Below are positions 10,912 to 25,900 of a stretch of DNA of 64,000 nucleotides, one piece after another; position 1 is the first letter of the stretch, and every line of letters starts with the position of its first letter. Location of the stretch: contig CM046858.1 in assembly GCA_025617745.1 (NCBI GenBank), positions 38,592,350-38,656,349 of the forward strand, written 5' to 3'. The notes below the pieces were generated by a model. It was given only the letters and a program-made list of their open reading frames with translations, had not been told where the DNA came from and did no database searches. Position numbers and translations under genes: made by a program. Origin of the DNA: Heliocidaris erythrogramma (Eukaryota; Echinodermata; Echinoidea; Camarodonta; Echinometridae).

Positions 10912-13900
10912 ATGGCTGACTTTATTTCAACAAGGAGCCGCCACAACACTCAAAAATTGAGCATCAAAATAGCAGTTCACACCCTTTTCCTCCTGATCGC
11001 ATTATGTATTCCAGTGACCTCAGGGTTCATGACCCCCGGCATGATTCATAGGATGGCCACTGCAGGACGCCCTCCTATGACACCGCATGTCCAGGGTGAA
11101 GTCTCCAGCAAGTGCGAGGCTGATCTGGCTGAACTCCTAGCAACAGAGACTGATCAACTTATACCAGGTCTGTCTTTAATTTGACTGTTGTTAACTCTCT
11201 GTCAAATACATCTGAGTTAATTGCCTTGTGACTCCTAGCAGATTAATAAATTTTGTTCGGTCTTCAGCCATTTTTTCCTTTAATTTTCAGACAAATGTTT
11301 TGTAACAATATCTCATGACATGCCAGGAGAGGTACGTGCATATTATAGATGGCTATAGCGTGATTACTTTAATCTGAGAGTGTGAGGAGAAACTTCCATT
11401 CTTATCTCTTTTTGTTTTATACCAATAAAAAATGGTTATTACATCATGTCAAATAGATTTGAATTATATCCATATCTTATGTGGATTTTATGGGAATGAA
11501 TTTTAGTGTGATTCAGCATTGGACCAAAGGCTGTTATAGCTAATATGCCCAGTAATCCTCAAATTGGCAAGAATCCTACCTAGGATATAAAAAAAAAACC
11601 CAGCAGAATGGAGGTACGTAAGCTATTCCTAAGCTCAACTTAGGAATCAGGTGTGGGATGGAATGAATGAATGCGCCTGAATAGGGAAGGAATGAAGGGG
11701 ATAAAAGAGAAGAGGAAAGGCATCTAGAGTGATGGTGGTGATGGTGACGGCCGAATATCATTAACTAAACTGCATTAATTCCAGACTGCAAAGCAGTGCT
11801 GAAAAGAAAACTAATGTAAATTAATTCAAGGTTTAGACGGACAACAAAAAGAGAGTGGACAAACATTTCGAGCAAAGTAATTGATGACAAAATAACATTC
11901 TTACAGAATAATAACTAATGCATGGAAAATCCACACCAGGAAACTCTCCCCAGTAATCTTTGAGTTACATGTATTTGATTAAAAAGATGAATCACAAACT
12001 AAGAATTGATATTTATTCATAGGTGAAAAATATTATTTTCTTTCTTGGAAGTTAAGGAGTATGGAGAAAATAAAGTATGCCCTTATTCTATACGAGTGCT
12101 TTAACTGGTGTGTTAACTAGTCAACTCATAAGTTGTTTTTACACTTACTGTGAAAGTATTTGAACTTGCAATTTCTCTTTATAGAAGTAACATTAGAAGT
12201 TCAGATTTTGAATATATTGTAGTGTAGCAGCATCAAAGAAAATGAGAAAAATATTTGTTGGGGCTGATCAGCCCCCATTCCCCTGAGATGGTCATCTCAG
12301 TGAGGGATCACTTTGGTTTATTAATGATTTTTTTTTATCCCCCCTTTATTCATGTAGTTCTTGATGCGATTGGTAAGCCTCAGCCAGGGCTCATGCATGG
12401 TAATCTAGCCTGGCTTGGCCATTTTGATGAGTGCAAGAGCGTCACAGGTTTCAACTACTGCCTCACATATGTACAGCTGCAGATGCCGGCTAATTCTAGC
12501 AACGTTCCCAATGCATATGGTGTAAGTTGAAGTTCTTGCAATTTTACAGTGCCATAGTCCAGCCATTTAGGGGGCACCTCTGTCAACAGATAAGGGGGGG
12601 GGGGGCACCAGAAATATTGGGTGGATGGAATGCTACATAACAAGACCATAGAATGAGGGGAGAGTGCAGGAGGGAGAATCTTCTCATCCCCTCTCCATTT
12701 CTGTATTTATTTTTTTTCTTCTTTTTGTATCCGATTCTTTTTTTTTTACCTTTATTTCTTTCTCTCTCTTTTAGTATGTGTGTAAATTTGTTTAATGATT
12801 ATGTATAAGCCTAATGTTCACTCTTAACTTTTTTGTGCTGTGGGACACCTTACTGTATCTTAAAGGTAGTGATTAGTACTGGCATTGATATTGTATTTTT
12901 AGAGACTACTGTCAAGAAGTTATTGCGACGTGTGGATCATATAAATGTCGTTATTAAGAGTGTCCCTTCATTTCATTCTTACTGAAAAATTAAAAAAATA
13001 TCCCTCTTCTTGGCCATCGATGAAGAATGAAGGTGGTATTAAATCACATTTTCTTTTTAATCAACATTTATGAAATCGTTAGTATGAAACAAGTGGCGAG
13101 GTGCTTGCAGGAAAATAATCTTAGATGCCGATTAATGTTTGATCACTCCCAATTTTAAAATCTGGTATCATTTATCAGATTTTCGTCAAACTTCACTGAA
13201 TTGTTTCTCTCATTTTTCGCTGGTATCAAGGCCAGGGGAGCGTTTCATCAAGCGTTTTGTCAGTGATTTTCACCGACAACTGTTATAAGCTACTGAAATC
13301 CTTGCATCTGATTGGCTGAGAGCAAATTTGTTTGGTAAAATCACTGACAAAACACTTGATGAAACGCTCCCCTGATTGATTGCAGGATGGTCTTTCCCTT
13401 TAATGCCAATCTTTGCATAAAAAATGTAGAACCCATGTACCTAATGAGGTTCTCTTGACCTTTTACATTTATATCGTGATGGAAGTACAAACTCCACCTT
13501 AAAATCATCTTCACATACATGTACATGTGCTTAGAAAAAGCTGAAATACACACATTTCAAGGTCAAAGTACAACTCATAAATTGCCTATTGTAGTAGGCA
13601 TGTGACTGTGACATGTTGTTTTTTTATTGGTATTATTAGGGTACATGTGTGTAGTGATTTTGAACTTTGATTTCTATTGTCTCCTTTGAACCTTCAATTC
13701 ATGAATCAAACATGGTCATATGACCAAGTTACTGTTGTAACATGTAAGATGCACAAAGTTTACAACATTAGTAGAACCGTGGTTCTTGCACATACATGTA
13801 AATGGCGGCCAGGCCCGTGTGACGATTTGATTGGACTGCCTAGAATATCATGATCAGTTAGAAATAAAACAAAAAGCAGTTGTTTCGTTCTGTTTTGGTG

Positions 13901-16900
13901 CTGTACAATGAGCATGTACATGTATAAATAATTCACAACAACTGACTTGGCATGAAAAGTCTAAAATCTGTTTATTATGAAATGCTACAAAGTAAAATGA
14001 GAAAGACAATTAAGTAATGAATAAAAACATGAAAAATAATGAGGGAGTGTATGGAATGGTGTTTTATTTGCAAAATATTTCGCCACCCTTTGATGGTCAG
14101 TGTATGTTACCAACTATATGATGACAAGGACATTATCAGGGATTACATCAAAATAGCAACAATTATGATTGAATGTAATCCTTATTTATCTAGACCTTTT
14201 GCCACCCCCTTATGGTCCATGGGTGAAACTCAGTAGCATGTGAAGTAATTTCATGTATATTTCTGGCCTGCCTGACATTAAGAACCCTTTATTTAAAAGA
14301 TCTACATACATGTAGTTATTATATCACTACTGTGACTCTTACATAAATCCCTAGGCCCTACATTTAATGAATTTTATAGAAAATACTATACATGTACATG
14401 TGCATTTCTTAACATTGGTCAAATGATATGTCAATTCTACCACAGATTCATGTACATGTATCTACTATTTGTGAGCTTTGCATAATTTATATGTCAGTGC
14501 ATGGTTCTTCACACTTTGGGGCTCATGACCAAATCTGGCAGTTCTTATCAGTGCTATTACCTCCATGTACTTTTGGGTCAGTGACATTTCCCCTGTAATG
14601 CAAGTGTACAAAGAATTATACCAATTCTTTAGTCATCTGAAAATCCGAAAGTGACCCCAGCCTCCTATTGGGTTCACAGTCTTTCAGGACAGGAATTATT
14701 TAAGTGCTAAATTGATCACATTTTGTTCTTCAAATTGGCAACAATAATATTTTTCTTTAAGTGCTACATGGTTCTAATAAGGTGTATTGTCTTTGAAAAC
14801 AATATGCATCATTAGAAATTGTGTCGAAAAGTTGAAAAAAATTGCCAATTTGGATAAAAAACAATGATTTTGAACCTCTCAGTGTGTTGCCAATTTGAGG
14901 ATTTTAAAGCTTACTGTCGTTTTTAAAATACCTGCTATCAAACGCAATATGGTAATGCAGCAAAAATGGACATAATGTGTGCAGAAATTTTTGCTCTTTC
15001 TACTCATACATCTGGTGTATACTCATACATCTGGTTTTGTAGAGCTCTGAATCCAAAGTTATTGAGCCAAACCACAAAACATGGTCAATTGTCTTGAAAC
15101 TTGAAAGGGTTAAGAACCACTGCTGTACATGGTTACAATTCAGTTTTATGTTTTTATCACTACAGGCTTCAACACTAATTTGGGGATTGTGCGTACCAGC
15201 TTCATGTTCAAATTCTGATATACTCTACTCTCTTCAAGACTTCTTAGGTAGGAGAAGAATATACAATCATCCATCTGATTTAGTTTTGCCTTGGAATCTG
15301 TAGAGAAGGAACAGTGAAGGAAAAAGAGAAAGGCAGTCTTTATATATATATATCGACAGATTGTCTATATTCTTTCAATTGCAGTAATTATCACAGTTTT
15401 TTAAAGGATTGGTTTGATTTCAGTAATAGCTGTAAATTTAGGAAAGCTACATGTACATGATATGAAAACATAGTAAGGGGTTGTACTTTTGTAATTTTCA
15501 TTGAAATACAAATAATGTATAAATCCAGTTACATTTTCATGGTCATATTCCTTCCGGAATATTTCTAATGCAGAATCAGAACAAGTTATATTTCACAGAG
15601 AACAAAATCATTGAATTTAAGAGACATGTACCTATCATTGTATTGTTTTCTCCTTTGGGATCAGTGAATTGAAGAAACATATACATTACGTCATTGTATT
15701 TTCTTTTCCTTTGTGAAATTATTTTCTTGAATCAGAACTAGTGGAAGCTCCTTTTAATATATCAGTGGTGAATGCATCGTCAGTAGTCTGTGCTCAAGAC
15801 CCCCCTGCTCCATATAACAGTACTGGATTCATTGTCACTCTGTAAGTATAGTTCTGGGCCCTGTTTCATAAGACTTGTTATCAATAACAACTGCCCCATT
15901 TCTATGACAAATTCGCTTTCAGCCAATCAGATTCAAGAATTTCAGTAGCTTATAACAATTATTGTAACTTGTTATTGATAATAAGTTTTATGAAACGGGG
16001 GCCCAGGTATTTATTACCTATACAAATTGTATAAATGAAAATATGATAAATGAAAATGAAAATATGATAGAAAACAGTGTAAGAGTGCTCTAGTCTCTTT
16101 TTATGTCCCCCAATTATTAAAAAAAATATGCCTGAAACTTGCAAGATGTTTTGTCCAATTTTTAAAAATATATGCGCCACTGAATTTGACCACGTGTGGA
16201 TGACGAAAATTTGTGACTTTAAAACAATATAAGAACCATAAAAATAAAAGAATTAATTCGAATTTGAAGCAGTATTTTTAAATTTCATCTTATTGGCTCA
16301 TGAATATTCATCAAAGTGGATATATGGAGTGCCGAGTGCCAAGTTCTCTATTTTGTGCACATTACTGCAATCCTGTAACAAACTGAATAAAATAAATGAA
16401 TGAACAAAATAAATTAACTGACTGCAGTCATGAAATTAAATTAAGAAAATTTGTTTGTCTGTTTACAAAAATCATGTTAATGAGCCAGTTTGTAATTACG
16501 ATTTGCACTTATGCAGATAAAGGTCATTTGTACTGAGTACAATTGACCTCTATACGCTTTCATAGTGTGTGCACCATGTTGCGGGCACCATTATGATGTT
16601 ACATGTTAAGCAATTAATGCATCAAACAGATGCCTGTGCGTGTACAAATTGGCGTAATTTCAGGGTCATTTGTCCCATGTACTAATTAAGAACTAGCTTA
16701 TTATTATGGGATGAGATGGTCAACACCTGGGGGGCGTTTCATTAAGTGTCTTGTCTGTGATTTTTACCAACAAATTTGCTCTCAGCCAATCAGATGCAAG
16801 GATTTCAGTAGCTTATAACAGTTATTGCAACTTGTCATTGATGACAAGTTTTATGAAACAGGGCCCTTATGCTCCATTTTATCAGTGGACTAAATCTACT

Positions 16901-19900
16901 GACTTGAACCTGGACTACTAGTTATATTAAAATACACTTTTATGAATACTGGCCAATGTGTTTTCCTTTTGTCAGACTCTTTCTTGGGCTAATTGCCTGC
17001 CTGATGCTGTTGGGTGCTTTCCTCGACAAGACGCTGCGTTCCATCAACTACAAACCACCCGCCACCACCAGCCACTCCCAGCTCCCTATCAACAGGCCTG
17101 TCAGAATTGTAGATGCCTACCAGAGGGTGAGAGGTACCGGCAGAGAAGGGGAGGTGGAGGCGGAACACCAGGAGGAGGCGGAACCCCAGGAGGAGGAACG
17201 AGAGCTGGAGGAAGTGCCCACAGGTAATATTTCACCATCCATTGATCCGACATCTGCTCTGGGGATACTTCTTCGGTGCTTTGTTTCGTCAAAAATATTG
17301 GGTTAGGGTTGGGGTTATTGGGTTTTCGGTTGAATTTAGGGTTGGGGTTGTTAGGTATAGTGTTAGCGTTGTAGTGGGGAATTCGGTCAGTAACTGTGGA
17401 GCAATTGTTGGCAGGACATGTGCCTTACAACCTTGATGTCAGGGACCATCTTGGACAGAATGCTGAAGAACTTGCTTTTCCTCTTCTAGAGCTGCCAACT
17501 CTCCAGGTTCCTGCGGGAGACTCCCGGAAAATGTCCTTATCTCCCGATCTCCCGACTCATAGTAAAAATCTCTCGGATTTTGATGTTTTAATGTGAATTA
17601 TGTAGAATTGTATTTTTTGTTCATGTTTAGTGTACAAATAACTTTTTTTCTTTCAACTCAAACAAACATATTTAAGAAAAAAATCTCCAGAGATACCGCA
17701 GCGCTGACGGGATCCAGGGTCAAAAGAAATTGTGGAGAAATGCAATGTGCAGTGCGTGCGGTACAAAAGTACTTTGATGACTGCCAAATTTGTTATATTC
17801 TTCAAAATACAAAATACAGCCCTGGAAAAAATTATTAGACCAAGCTTCTGTAATAAATGTACTATAATATGCATACAAACTTATGAGAATGATTTGTCTT
17901 TGTATTTCAATGAATGAATAACAAATTCCAGCAATTATACCTTGCTTTTATGATATTTTATTTCCTTCTTACCACAAAAATAACACTATCAGTAACCATT
18001 CCAGGTCTAATAATTTTTTCCATGGCTGTATGTGGGTATTCATGAAATCGGCTTTCATTTTTAGCTCACCTGAGCCTAAGGCTCGAGTGAGCTATTGCAA
18101 TGGAAATTTGTCCGTCGTCCGTCGTGCGTCGTGCGTCGTCCGTCGTCCGTCGTCCGTTAACTTTTTACATTTTCATCTTCTTCTCCAAAACCCATGATCG
18201 GAATTCAACCAAACTTGGTAGGAATCATCCTTAGGGGTAGGGGACCCAAAGTTGCTAAAATGGTACATGTGGCCCCCAGGGGGGCCCAGGGGGGCCCAGG
18301 GGGAGGGCCCCCAATTGTAAAAGCTATGTAAATTTCAAACATCTTCTTCTCCAGAACCAGGCATAGCTCAGACTTGGTATTGTGTATGGAGATACCTCTA
18401 TAGATGAAGAATGAATGTTGTTCATGAAATTTCTCTGAGTGGCCCTATAGGGGCCCTGTGGGGGTAACATACTGGAGGGGGGGGGGGGGCGCTGCCAGGC
18501 AAAATGTACATTCTGATCTTCTTCTCCAAAACACATGATCGGAATTCAACCAAACTTGGTAGGAATTATCCTTAGGGGTAGGGGACCCAAAGTTGCTAAA
18601 ATGGTACATGTGGCCCCCAGGGGGGCCCAGGGGGAGGGCCCCCAATTGTAAAAGATATGTAAATTTCAAACATCTTCTCCAGAACCAGGCATAGCTCAGA
18701 CTTGGTATTGTGTATGGAGATACCTCTATAGATGAAGAAAGAATGAATGTTCATGAAACACTGAGTGGCCCTATAGGGGCCCTGTGGGGGTAACATACTG
18801 GAAGGGGGGGCGCTGCCAGGCGAAATGTACATTCTGATCTTCTCCAAAACACATGATCGGAATTCAACCAAACTTGGTAGGAATCATCCTTAGGGGTAGG
18901 GGATCCAAAGTAGACCATGGGGTGGGGGGGGGGGGGGGGGAATTATGTTAATTTCTAACATCATCTCATGTACATTCTCCTAGTTGTTTCAATTTCTAAC
19001 ATATCTCCTGGTGGTGCTAGAGAGAACATGCACCAGATATGAATTGATCCACATCAGGTGAGCGTCGTGCCCCCTGGGGCTCTTGTCTAAGAAACGTTTC
19101 ACCCGGAGATTACTCTCCCATGTTGTTCTTGCTTCCCATACCATTTTTAAGTCATTTTGGTTTATTACCTGTATGGTTTAGCCAATGACTGATACTCACA
19201 TTAAATTTACACTGTTCTTCACAGATGTGATTATTGATATTCTTTAAGGAGGTAGGGAAAAGAAATATATGTAATGATATACAAATTTTAGCGAGAAGTC
19301 GGTAAAGCAAATGAAATTAAACAAAATAAGTATTCTCATCCGTCCATCTTTTCAGCATGTACCAGAGCTTGGCATCAGTTTGTCCTTTCCTTTGCCATCA
19401 ATCGCAACCTTGCCAAGCTGCTTGGGGCGAAGAAAACAGAGGGCAGTATATCCTGCCTGAACGGTATTCGGGTCATCAGTATGACCTGGGTCATCTTGGG
19501 TCATGTGTCAAGCTTTGTGATGGGAACAGGAATTGTTGGTAAGAAGATTTTTCTCATATTTAAACACTTTGAATATGTATGAAAATCTGTTAACTTTCTT
19601 CGTGATATTTGTAGGCACGCATTGGAAAATGTGAAAAAATGAAAATAATTGACCCTTTGTTATTATTTTACTTTGATGAGTATATACATGTACCCTCCAC
19701 CTCAAAAAACGATCACGAGAAACCATAAAAACCTTTGTGCATAGGTTGTTCCTAATGCAGTCTTCGAAAAATGTAGGTCTATTTTCATGTATACAGACAA
19801 TCATTGATGCAGTTTTTACCTTGATGGACCATTCCAGGAAAACAAATGTTTTTTTGTTTTATTTTGGTAATTTTTTTGAAGAGCAGGGCCCTGCCTAAAG

Positions 19901-22900
19901 CCTTACAAGGAGTTGCGATTGTCACGGATCTATCACAAACTTACAAACTCTTATCTCTTTGCGGTTTATTTCAAGTTGCGATCGATTTGAATCAGTCGCA
20001 GCTCTTTATAAGATGGTGCCGTGGTTGTCATCAAGGCAAGTGTGACTTGGATTTCCTGTATATTCTGTATCTTTTTCATGTTCTTTAATGCAGGCAACCT
20101 CCTGTTTGGCTATGGATTCATCAGCCGTTTTGGCTTCCAAGCTGTTTCCAATGCATTCTTTTCTGTGGACTCTTTCTTCTTCCTCAGGTAACTGATTCCC
20201 AGCATAAACCTATGAAACTGTGCAGCCATTTTTTTCCTTCACCCCCTCTTGCCATTTACTTACACAGTAACCCTTTCATGACAGGAATTATTTACAGGCT
20301 AAATTGATCACATTTGTTCTCCAAATTGGCAACAATGATTGTTTCCTTTTACTGCTACATGGTTCTAATAAAATGTAATATCTTAGAAAAACATATGCAT
20401 GGTTGGGAACTTTGACAAAAGTTGAGAAAATTGCCAATTTTTATAGAAAACAGTGATTTTGAAGTTCTCATTGTGTTGCCAGTTTAAGGATTTGTAAAGC
20501 TTATTCTCCTTTTTAAAAGTCCTGGCATCAATTTATGCAGTATAGTCATGCAACAAAAATGGACACAGTATATGTAGAAATTTTTGTTCTTTCTACTCAT
20601 GCATCTGGTATATACATGTATTTAGAGCCTCACAATCAAAAGTTATCGAGCCAAACCACAAAATGTGGTCAATTGTCTCGAAAGGGTTAAAAAGAAATCT
20701 GCTGTAGTATAGCCATCATGGATTACCATGTCATGTGTGGACGAGCCTTCATAAGGTAAGCTAGATCAATAGCTGCATGTTTAAGGGAACGGAGTTGGTC
20801 CGTTATTGTTGATGTTAATGTCCGCAGTCAGCTCTCTGACCCTGATCAGACCCAGGTTCGAAACTGAGTCACGTCCTCTGGATGGTGACGTTAAAGGTTC
20901 GTCCCAGACATGTATCACTCAGTTTAAAACAAAGCTTTAACAAATCAACAATTATTAAGAAGATCAATGAAATATGGTATTGCACTTTGTTTGAAACAAG
21001 AGGTTTTACAATTGTATTGACTATACTTTTGTATGTTTCGTAATGACATGCCAACAATTTTTCGTTCAGGTAACCAGCCTTTACAGTGTGGGTTTTTTAT
21101 TAAAGATTCAGCAAAATCAATACACAATTTTTCTCGCCTTATTTGCAGTCGTTCAAGTTGGCATCATTTCAGGGCATCTTCATAGTCTATATAAATTTTT
21201 ACCTAAAATAATTTTACATACTCTCTTCTGGAGTCTTTCTAAACTTTCTATCTGATTTACAGTAAGACCTCGGTTAAAAACGGGTGCGCAATACTCCAAA
21301 ACAGGACGAATATATCCAACATAGATTTGAATTAAGTCTGGAGTTGGTAGTTTATATAGTATATGTTGTATCATGTATGTTTTTTAAACCTGTGAAAGTA
21401 CATGTATATTTTGTAACATTATATTTTGTAACCTTTGAAAGTCTATTTTCTACCCCACAGTGGTTTGTTGGTAGCGTATATGGCTCTAGGAAGGATGGTA
21501 AAGACCGGTGGAAAGCTTCCTTGGCTCTGGTTCTATTTCCATAGATACTGGAGGTAAGTTCAAAGTGAAGTAGAAGTAGAAAGTGACCACACTAGCATGT
21601 AGGGCAGTCATGGATCATTTTGGCTAGATGTGGCATCATGCATACTGGTGATGCTATGGTTACAACTGATCATGCTTATTTCTGCACGTGCATGTCCGCA
21701 TCCGAAGGCCTGCGATTCGTACATCCTTTGTTTGCCATGATCACAACCGCCTGTGCACGTCTCTGCGTCTCCTCTAGGGTGTCTTGCACCCTCCTCATCA
21801 ACATACACCCTCTGACCTGCAAAGACTCTTGAGGCAAACGTACAGCCCCCCGTTTAGGTACCATGCAACCGATGCACGATATGTCACTGCTCCGTATGGC
21901 AGTTTCCGGTGCCACAGGCTACGTGAGACCTCTGCAAGAAGTATGATGGCTGCACGTGTCATCTGCGTTCATCACATCATGTAGCCACACGCAGAGATTG
22001 TTGGACATGTCCAACAGCCTCCTTGTGTGTCTTGTGTGCTCCTACATGTACATGCTTGGAAGAAACATGCAGACCGGAAGCAAGGAATTCCTGCAAAATC
22101 CGTCGTAGACAACATGCAGAGAGGTGCACAGCCGGCTTGTGACCAACGCTTTAAATGGGTACCCGATTGGATGCAAACGTCAATGTGATTGGGTTAGCAT
22201 GTGCATGCCTCTAAAATGACTGGCTAAATTCTCCATGTAAAGTGGGGAGTTCAGGGGGGCATTTCATGAAAGACTTGTCAGATATTTTATCCGACAAATT
22301 TGCTCTCAGCCAATCAGATGCAAGGATTTCAGTAGCTTATATCAGTTCATCTCAAAGCTCCTCTGATCTTCCATGAGCAATCCAATGAGAGAAAACTCAG
22401 AGATTATACTCTTCCTTACTTGCTTACCAGGCTAACACCGGCACTGGCTATGACAATGATCATCTCAATCTACATCAAACCTTACCTTGGAAGCGGTCCT
22501 ATATGGCAGCTCCAGGCTTCTGATCCAAACTGTGAGAAGTATTGGTGGGCCAACATTCTCTACATCAATAATTTTGTTCGAGACGGAGGAGAGGTAAGGA
22601 TTATTGTGTGGATTGTGAGCTCTTTGCGGCGACAATTACAGGGGAAGTCCACCCTGGTATTTTAATTTGATTTCAATAAAAGCAGAAAAATGAGAGAAAT
22701 CAATCGGTGAAAGTTTGAGCAAAATCTGTTATGAAATAAATTGGCAAATTGGCATCTTGCGAGTGTGTGTAATTGGGTTTTTACAGACGTGTATCAATCA
22801 GATATGATTATTTACGTCTGGGACCGACCTTTAACGTCACCATCCGAAAGACGTGACTCAGTCTCGAACCTGGGTCCGCTGAATCAGTTTATAACTTCCA

Positions 22901-25900
22901 CTGGTAGCTGGATTACAGGCGCACGCCACAACGCCCAGTCAGCTTCTCTCCCATTTGCTATGTACAGAATATTTCTGAAAAATTTTTCAGTTATTGATAA
23001 ATGAATACATTTGTTTCTTATAGGTTGTTTCTAAAAACATATTTGCAATGATTACATCTAGAGTGCATTTATGATACTTTCACTTAGAGAAAGTGGAAAT
23101 TTATTTTTATTAAATATGTATGTATTTAAAATGTATTTATTAGTACGGCAACTGGGAGAGGAGCTTGCAAGATATGTCACAAAGTTGCCAATTTTTTTGG
23201 CTGATTACAAGATCAAAAATTCATAACTTATTTCTTTATTATCGGATTTTGCTCAAACTTTCATTGATTTTTTTCTTTAATTTTCTGCTTCTTTTAAAAT
23301 CAACTTGATATCGGGATGAACTTTGCCTTTAAGAACCTTGGAATAAAGAAAATAGGCACATTTTTATCTAAGAATGTTTTAATCTCTTGAGTGTATTTTG
23401 TTGCTTTATCTTACATTTTTGGACAAGGAAAGTTTGTCAGATTCTTACTGAAGCTTAAAATGGTTGTTTCTATCAAGATGAAAAAAAAATCCATCTGTGA
23501 TTAAAAACCTGTATCAAAAAAATTGATCTGTGAGACAGGTTTCTAAAATTGATGACATTGTAAAGTTTAAATTTTGTAAAGAAATGCTGTAGAGTGAAAT
23601 TATAATGTATGAAATACACATACAATATACATACATGTACCTTCCTAGTGTGCATACATTGTTATTAGATTCATGTCAAGACAATATCTCTTCATGGCCC
23701 CATTTCATTAAACTTGTTATCAATAAAAAATGCCCATTTCTATGACATATTCGCTCTCAGCCAATCAGATTCAAGGATTTCAGTAGCTTATAACAAGTAC
23801 TGTACCTTGTTATTGATGACAAGTTTTATGAAACAGGACCCTGATGCTCCATTTATCAGTGGACTAATCTACTGACTTGAACCTGGGGAGTGTTTCATCA
23901 AAGTGTTTTTGTAAGTGATTTTTACCGACAACTGTTATAAGCTACTGAAATCCTTGCATCTGATTGGCTGAGAGCAAATTACCGACAACTGTGAAAAGCT
24001 ACTGAAATCCTTGCATCTGATTGGCTGAGAGCAAATTTGTCGGTAAAAATCACGGACAAAACACTTGATGAAACGCTCCCCAGGACTAATGTTAATACAC
24101 TTTTATGAATACTGGCCATTTTACTTTTGTCAGACTCTTTCTTGGGCTAATTGCATTTCCTGCTCATCTGCTGTCATGTTTGATGAAGCATCATCATTTA
24201 CTTTAGTCTCACTTTATCTTGATTTTTGTTTTCCATATTTCAGTGCATTGGTTGGGTATGGTACCTTGCAAACGACATGCAGTTCTTTGTGATCAGCCCC
24301 TTCTTACTGATAATGCTCTATAGGTGAGTAAACATCATTAATGTGTGGTGAACAGCCATGTTTCATAAAACTGGTCATCAATGACATGTTGCAATAACTG
24401 TTATAAATCACTGAAATCCTCGCATCTGATTGGCTGAGAGCAAATTTGTCGGTAAAAATCACAGACAAGACACTTGATGAAACACCCCCCAGTGCTCCGA
24501 AATATATGCTCGGACGACAATTGCTCAGGGGAGCGTTTCATCAAGTGTTTTGTCAGTGATTTTTACCGACAAATTTGCTCTCAGCCAATCAGATGCAAGG
24601 ATTTCAGTAGCTTATAACAGATGTTGGTAAAAATCACTGTAAAGCTCTGTAGATTGTAGTGTCGAGAGCTGCAGGCATTAAATTAAAAGAGATGACCTTG
24701 ATTTTGATTTTCCTTTCTGATATTCACGCTTATAGGGAAATCCAAATTTAATGGCAATTTGTTCTGGAAGAAAGAGGGAAAATCAGAGAAGCAGACTGGT
24801 GAAAGTTTGAACGAAAATCGGACAAGCAATAATGGGAGAAAAGTGTTCCTGTTCTCTTTCAAGAACCATGTTCGTAGCGGATCTAGCGAGCTTGTCTTGT
24901 TTGGTTCTGAACGATTTAACTTGTACACCTTCTGAGCAGTGAAGTCTTTGCTACAAGAACTGAAAATTGTCTTTTTATCCTCCTTATTTTTATCTTTAAT
25001 GTCACTAACATTGTTGATTTAAGAATCTTCAGCACTTTTGTTATCATTAACATTATTTTCATTTTTATCTTCTCAAACTTGTGCAGGGTTCCCATTGTAG
25101 GACTGGTAACTATGGGAGTAATGTGCCTTGTAAGCTACATAACGACAGGTCTATTGATGGCCAAATATAACTTCTCTGCAGTATTGATGTGAGTCTCATC
25201 CTTAAATTGGCCTTGAAAGGCCGAGTTCTCATTTTGACCCTCCATGTGTGCGTTGCAATTAGTCTTATTTTCCGGTTAACCCACAGCTCAGAATTTATTA
25301 ATGGTCTCCTCATATTGGCAACATGTACATAGTTTAAAGGGAAGGTTGAGTTCTGGGGAAGGTAAAAAATAATTTGTGAGCTTTCTCATTTATTTTATTC
25401 ACTTTGGAAGATCATCATAGTAGTTATGTGCCCTGAAAAGGATTGCTCTTCAAATGCTCTCACATTCAAAATATGACAAGAAACAGCTGAAATGTTCGGG
25501 CTGAACATTTGTGTGTAGTCCCATATGCACATTTCTGTGTGCAGTGCATGTGACTCGCAGCAGGATTGAGTCAATTTCTTTTCATTTTGGTGATTCCACA
25601 ACCTTACAGCATATACCAATTCTTATGTGCTATATAATCAACTTTTCCAAATTGCTTTAAGACAGTTTATTTCACAATTCAATCTCATGACCAGAACTCA
25701 ACTTTATCTTTAAGGCAAATGTACATGTATATCGAATGAACTGATGTGAATTAAAAAATTCCAAAATGCAACCAAAAAATTGTGTTTATACACGAAAATA
25801 GTGATACAGGTATGAATTCAACTGGTTGCTTACCTCCATGCAAAGAGAATTCAGGTAAACTAAATTCATCAGTCAAACCATTGATACCGTAAACCAGAAA

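Noticed and set aside
18324..18871. Minus-strand frames rich in Pro and Gly
   Set aside because: They arise from the G-rich tandem subunits of the dispersed repeat and repeat with it.
21600..22000. Frames of 66-79 codons on both strands near 21.6-22.0 kb
   Set aside because: They overlap on both strands inside an intron and show no recognisable motif.
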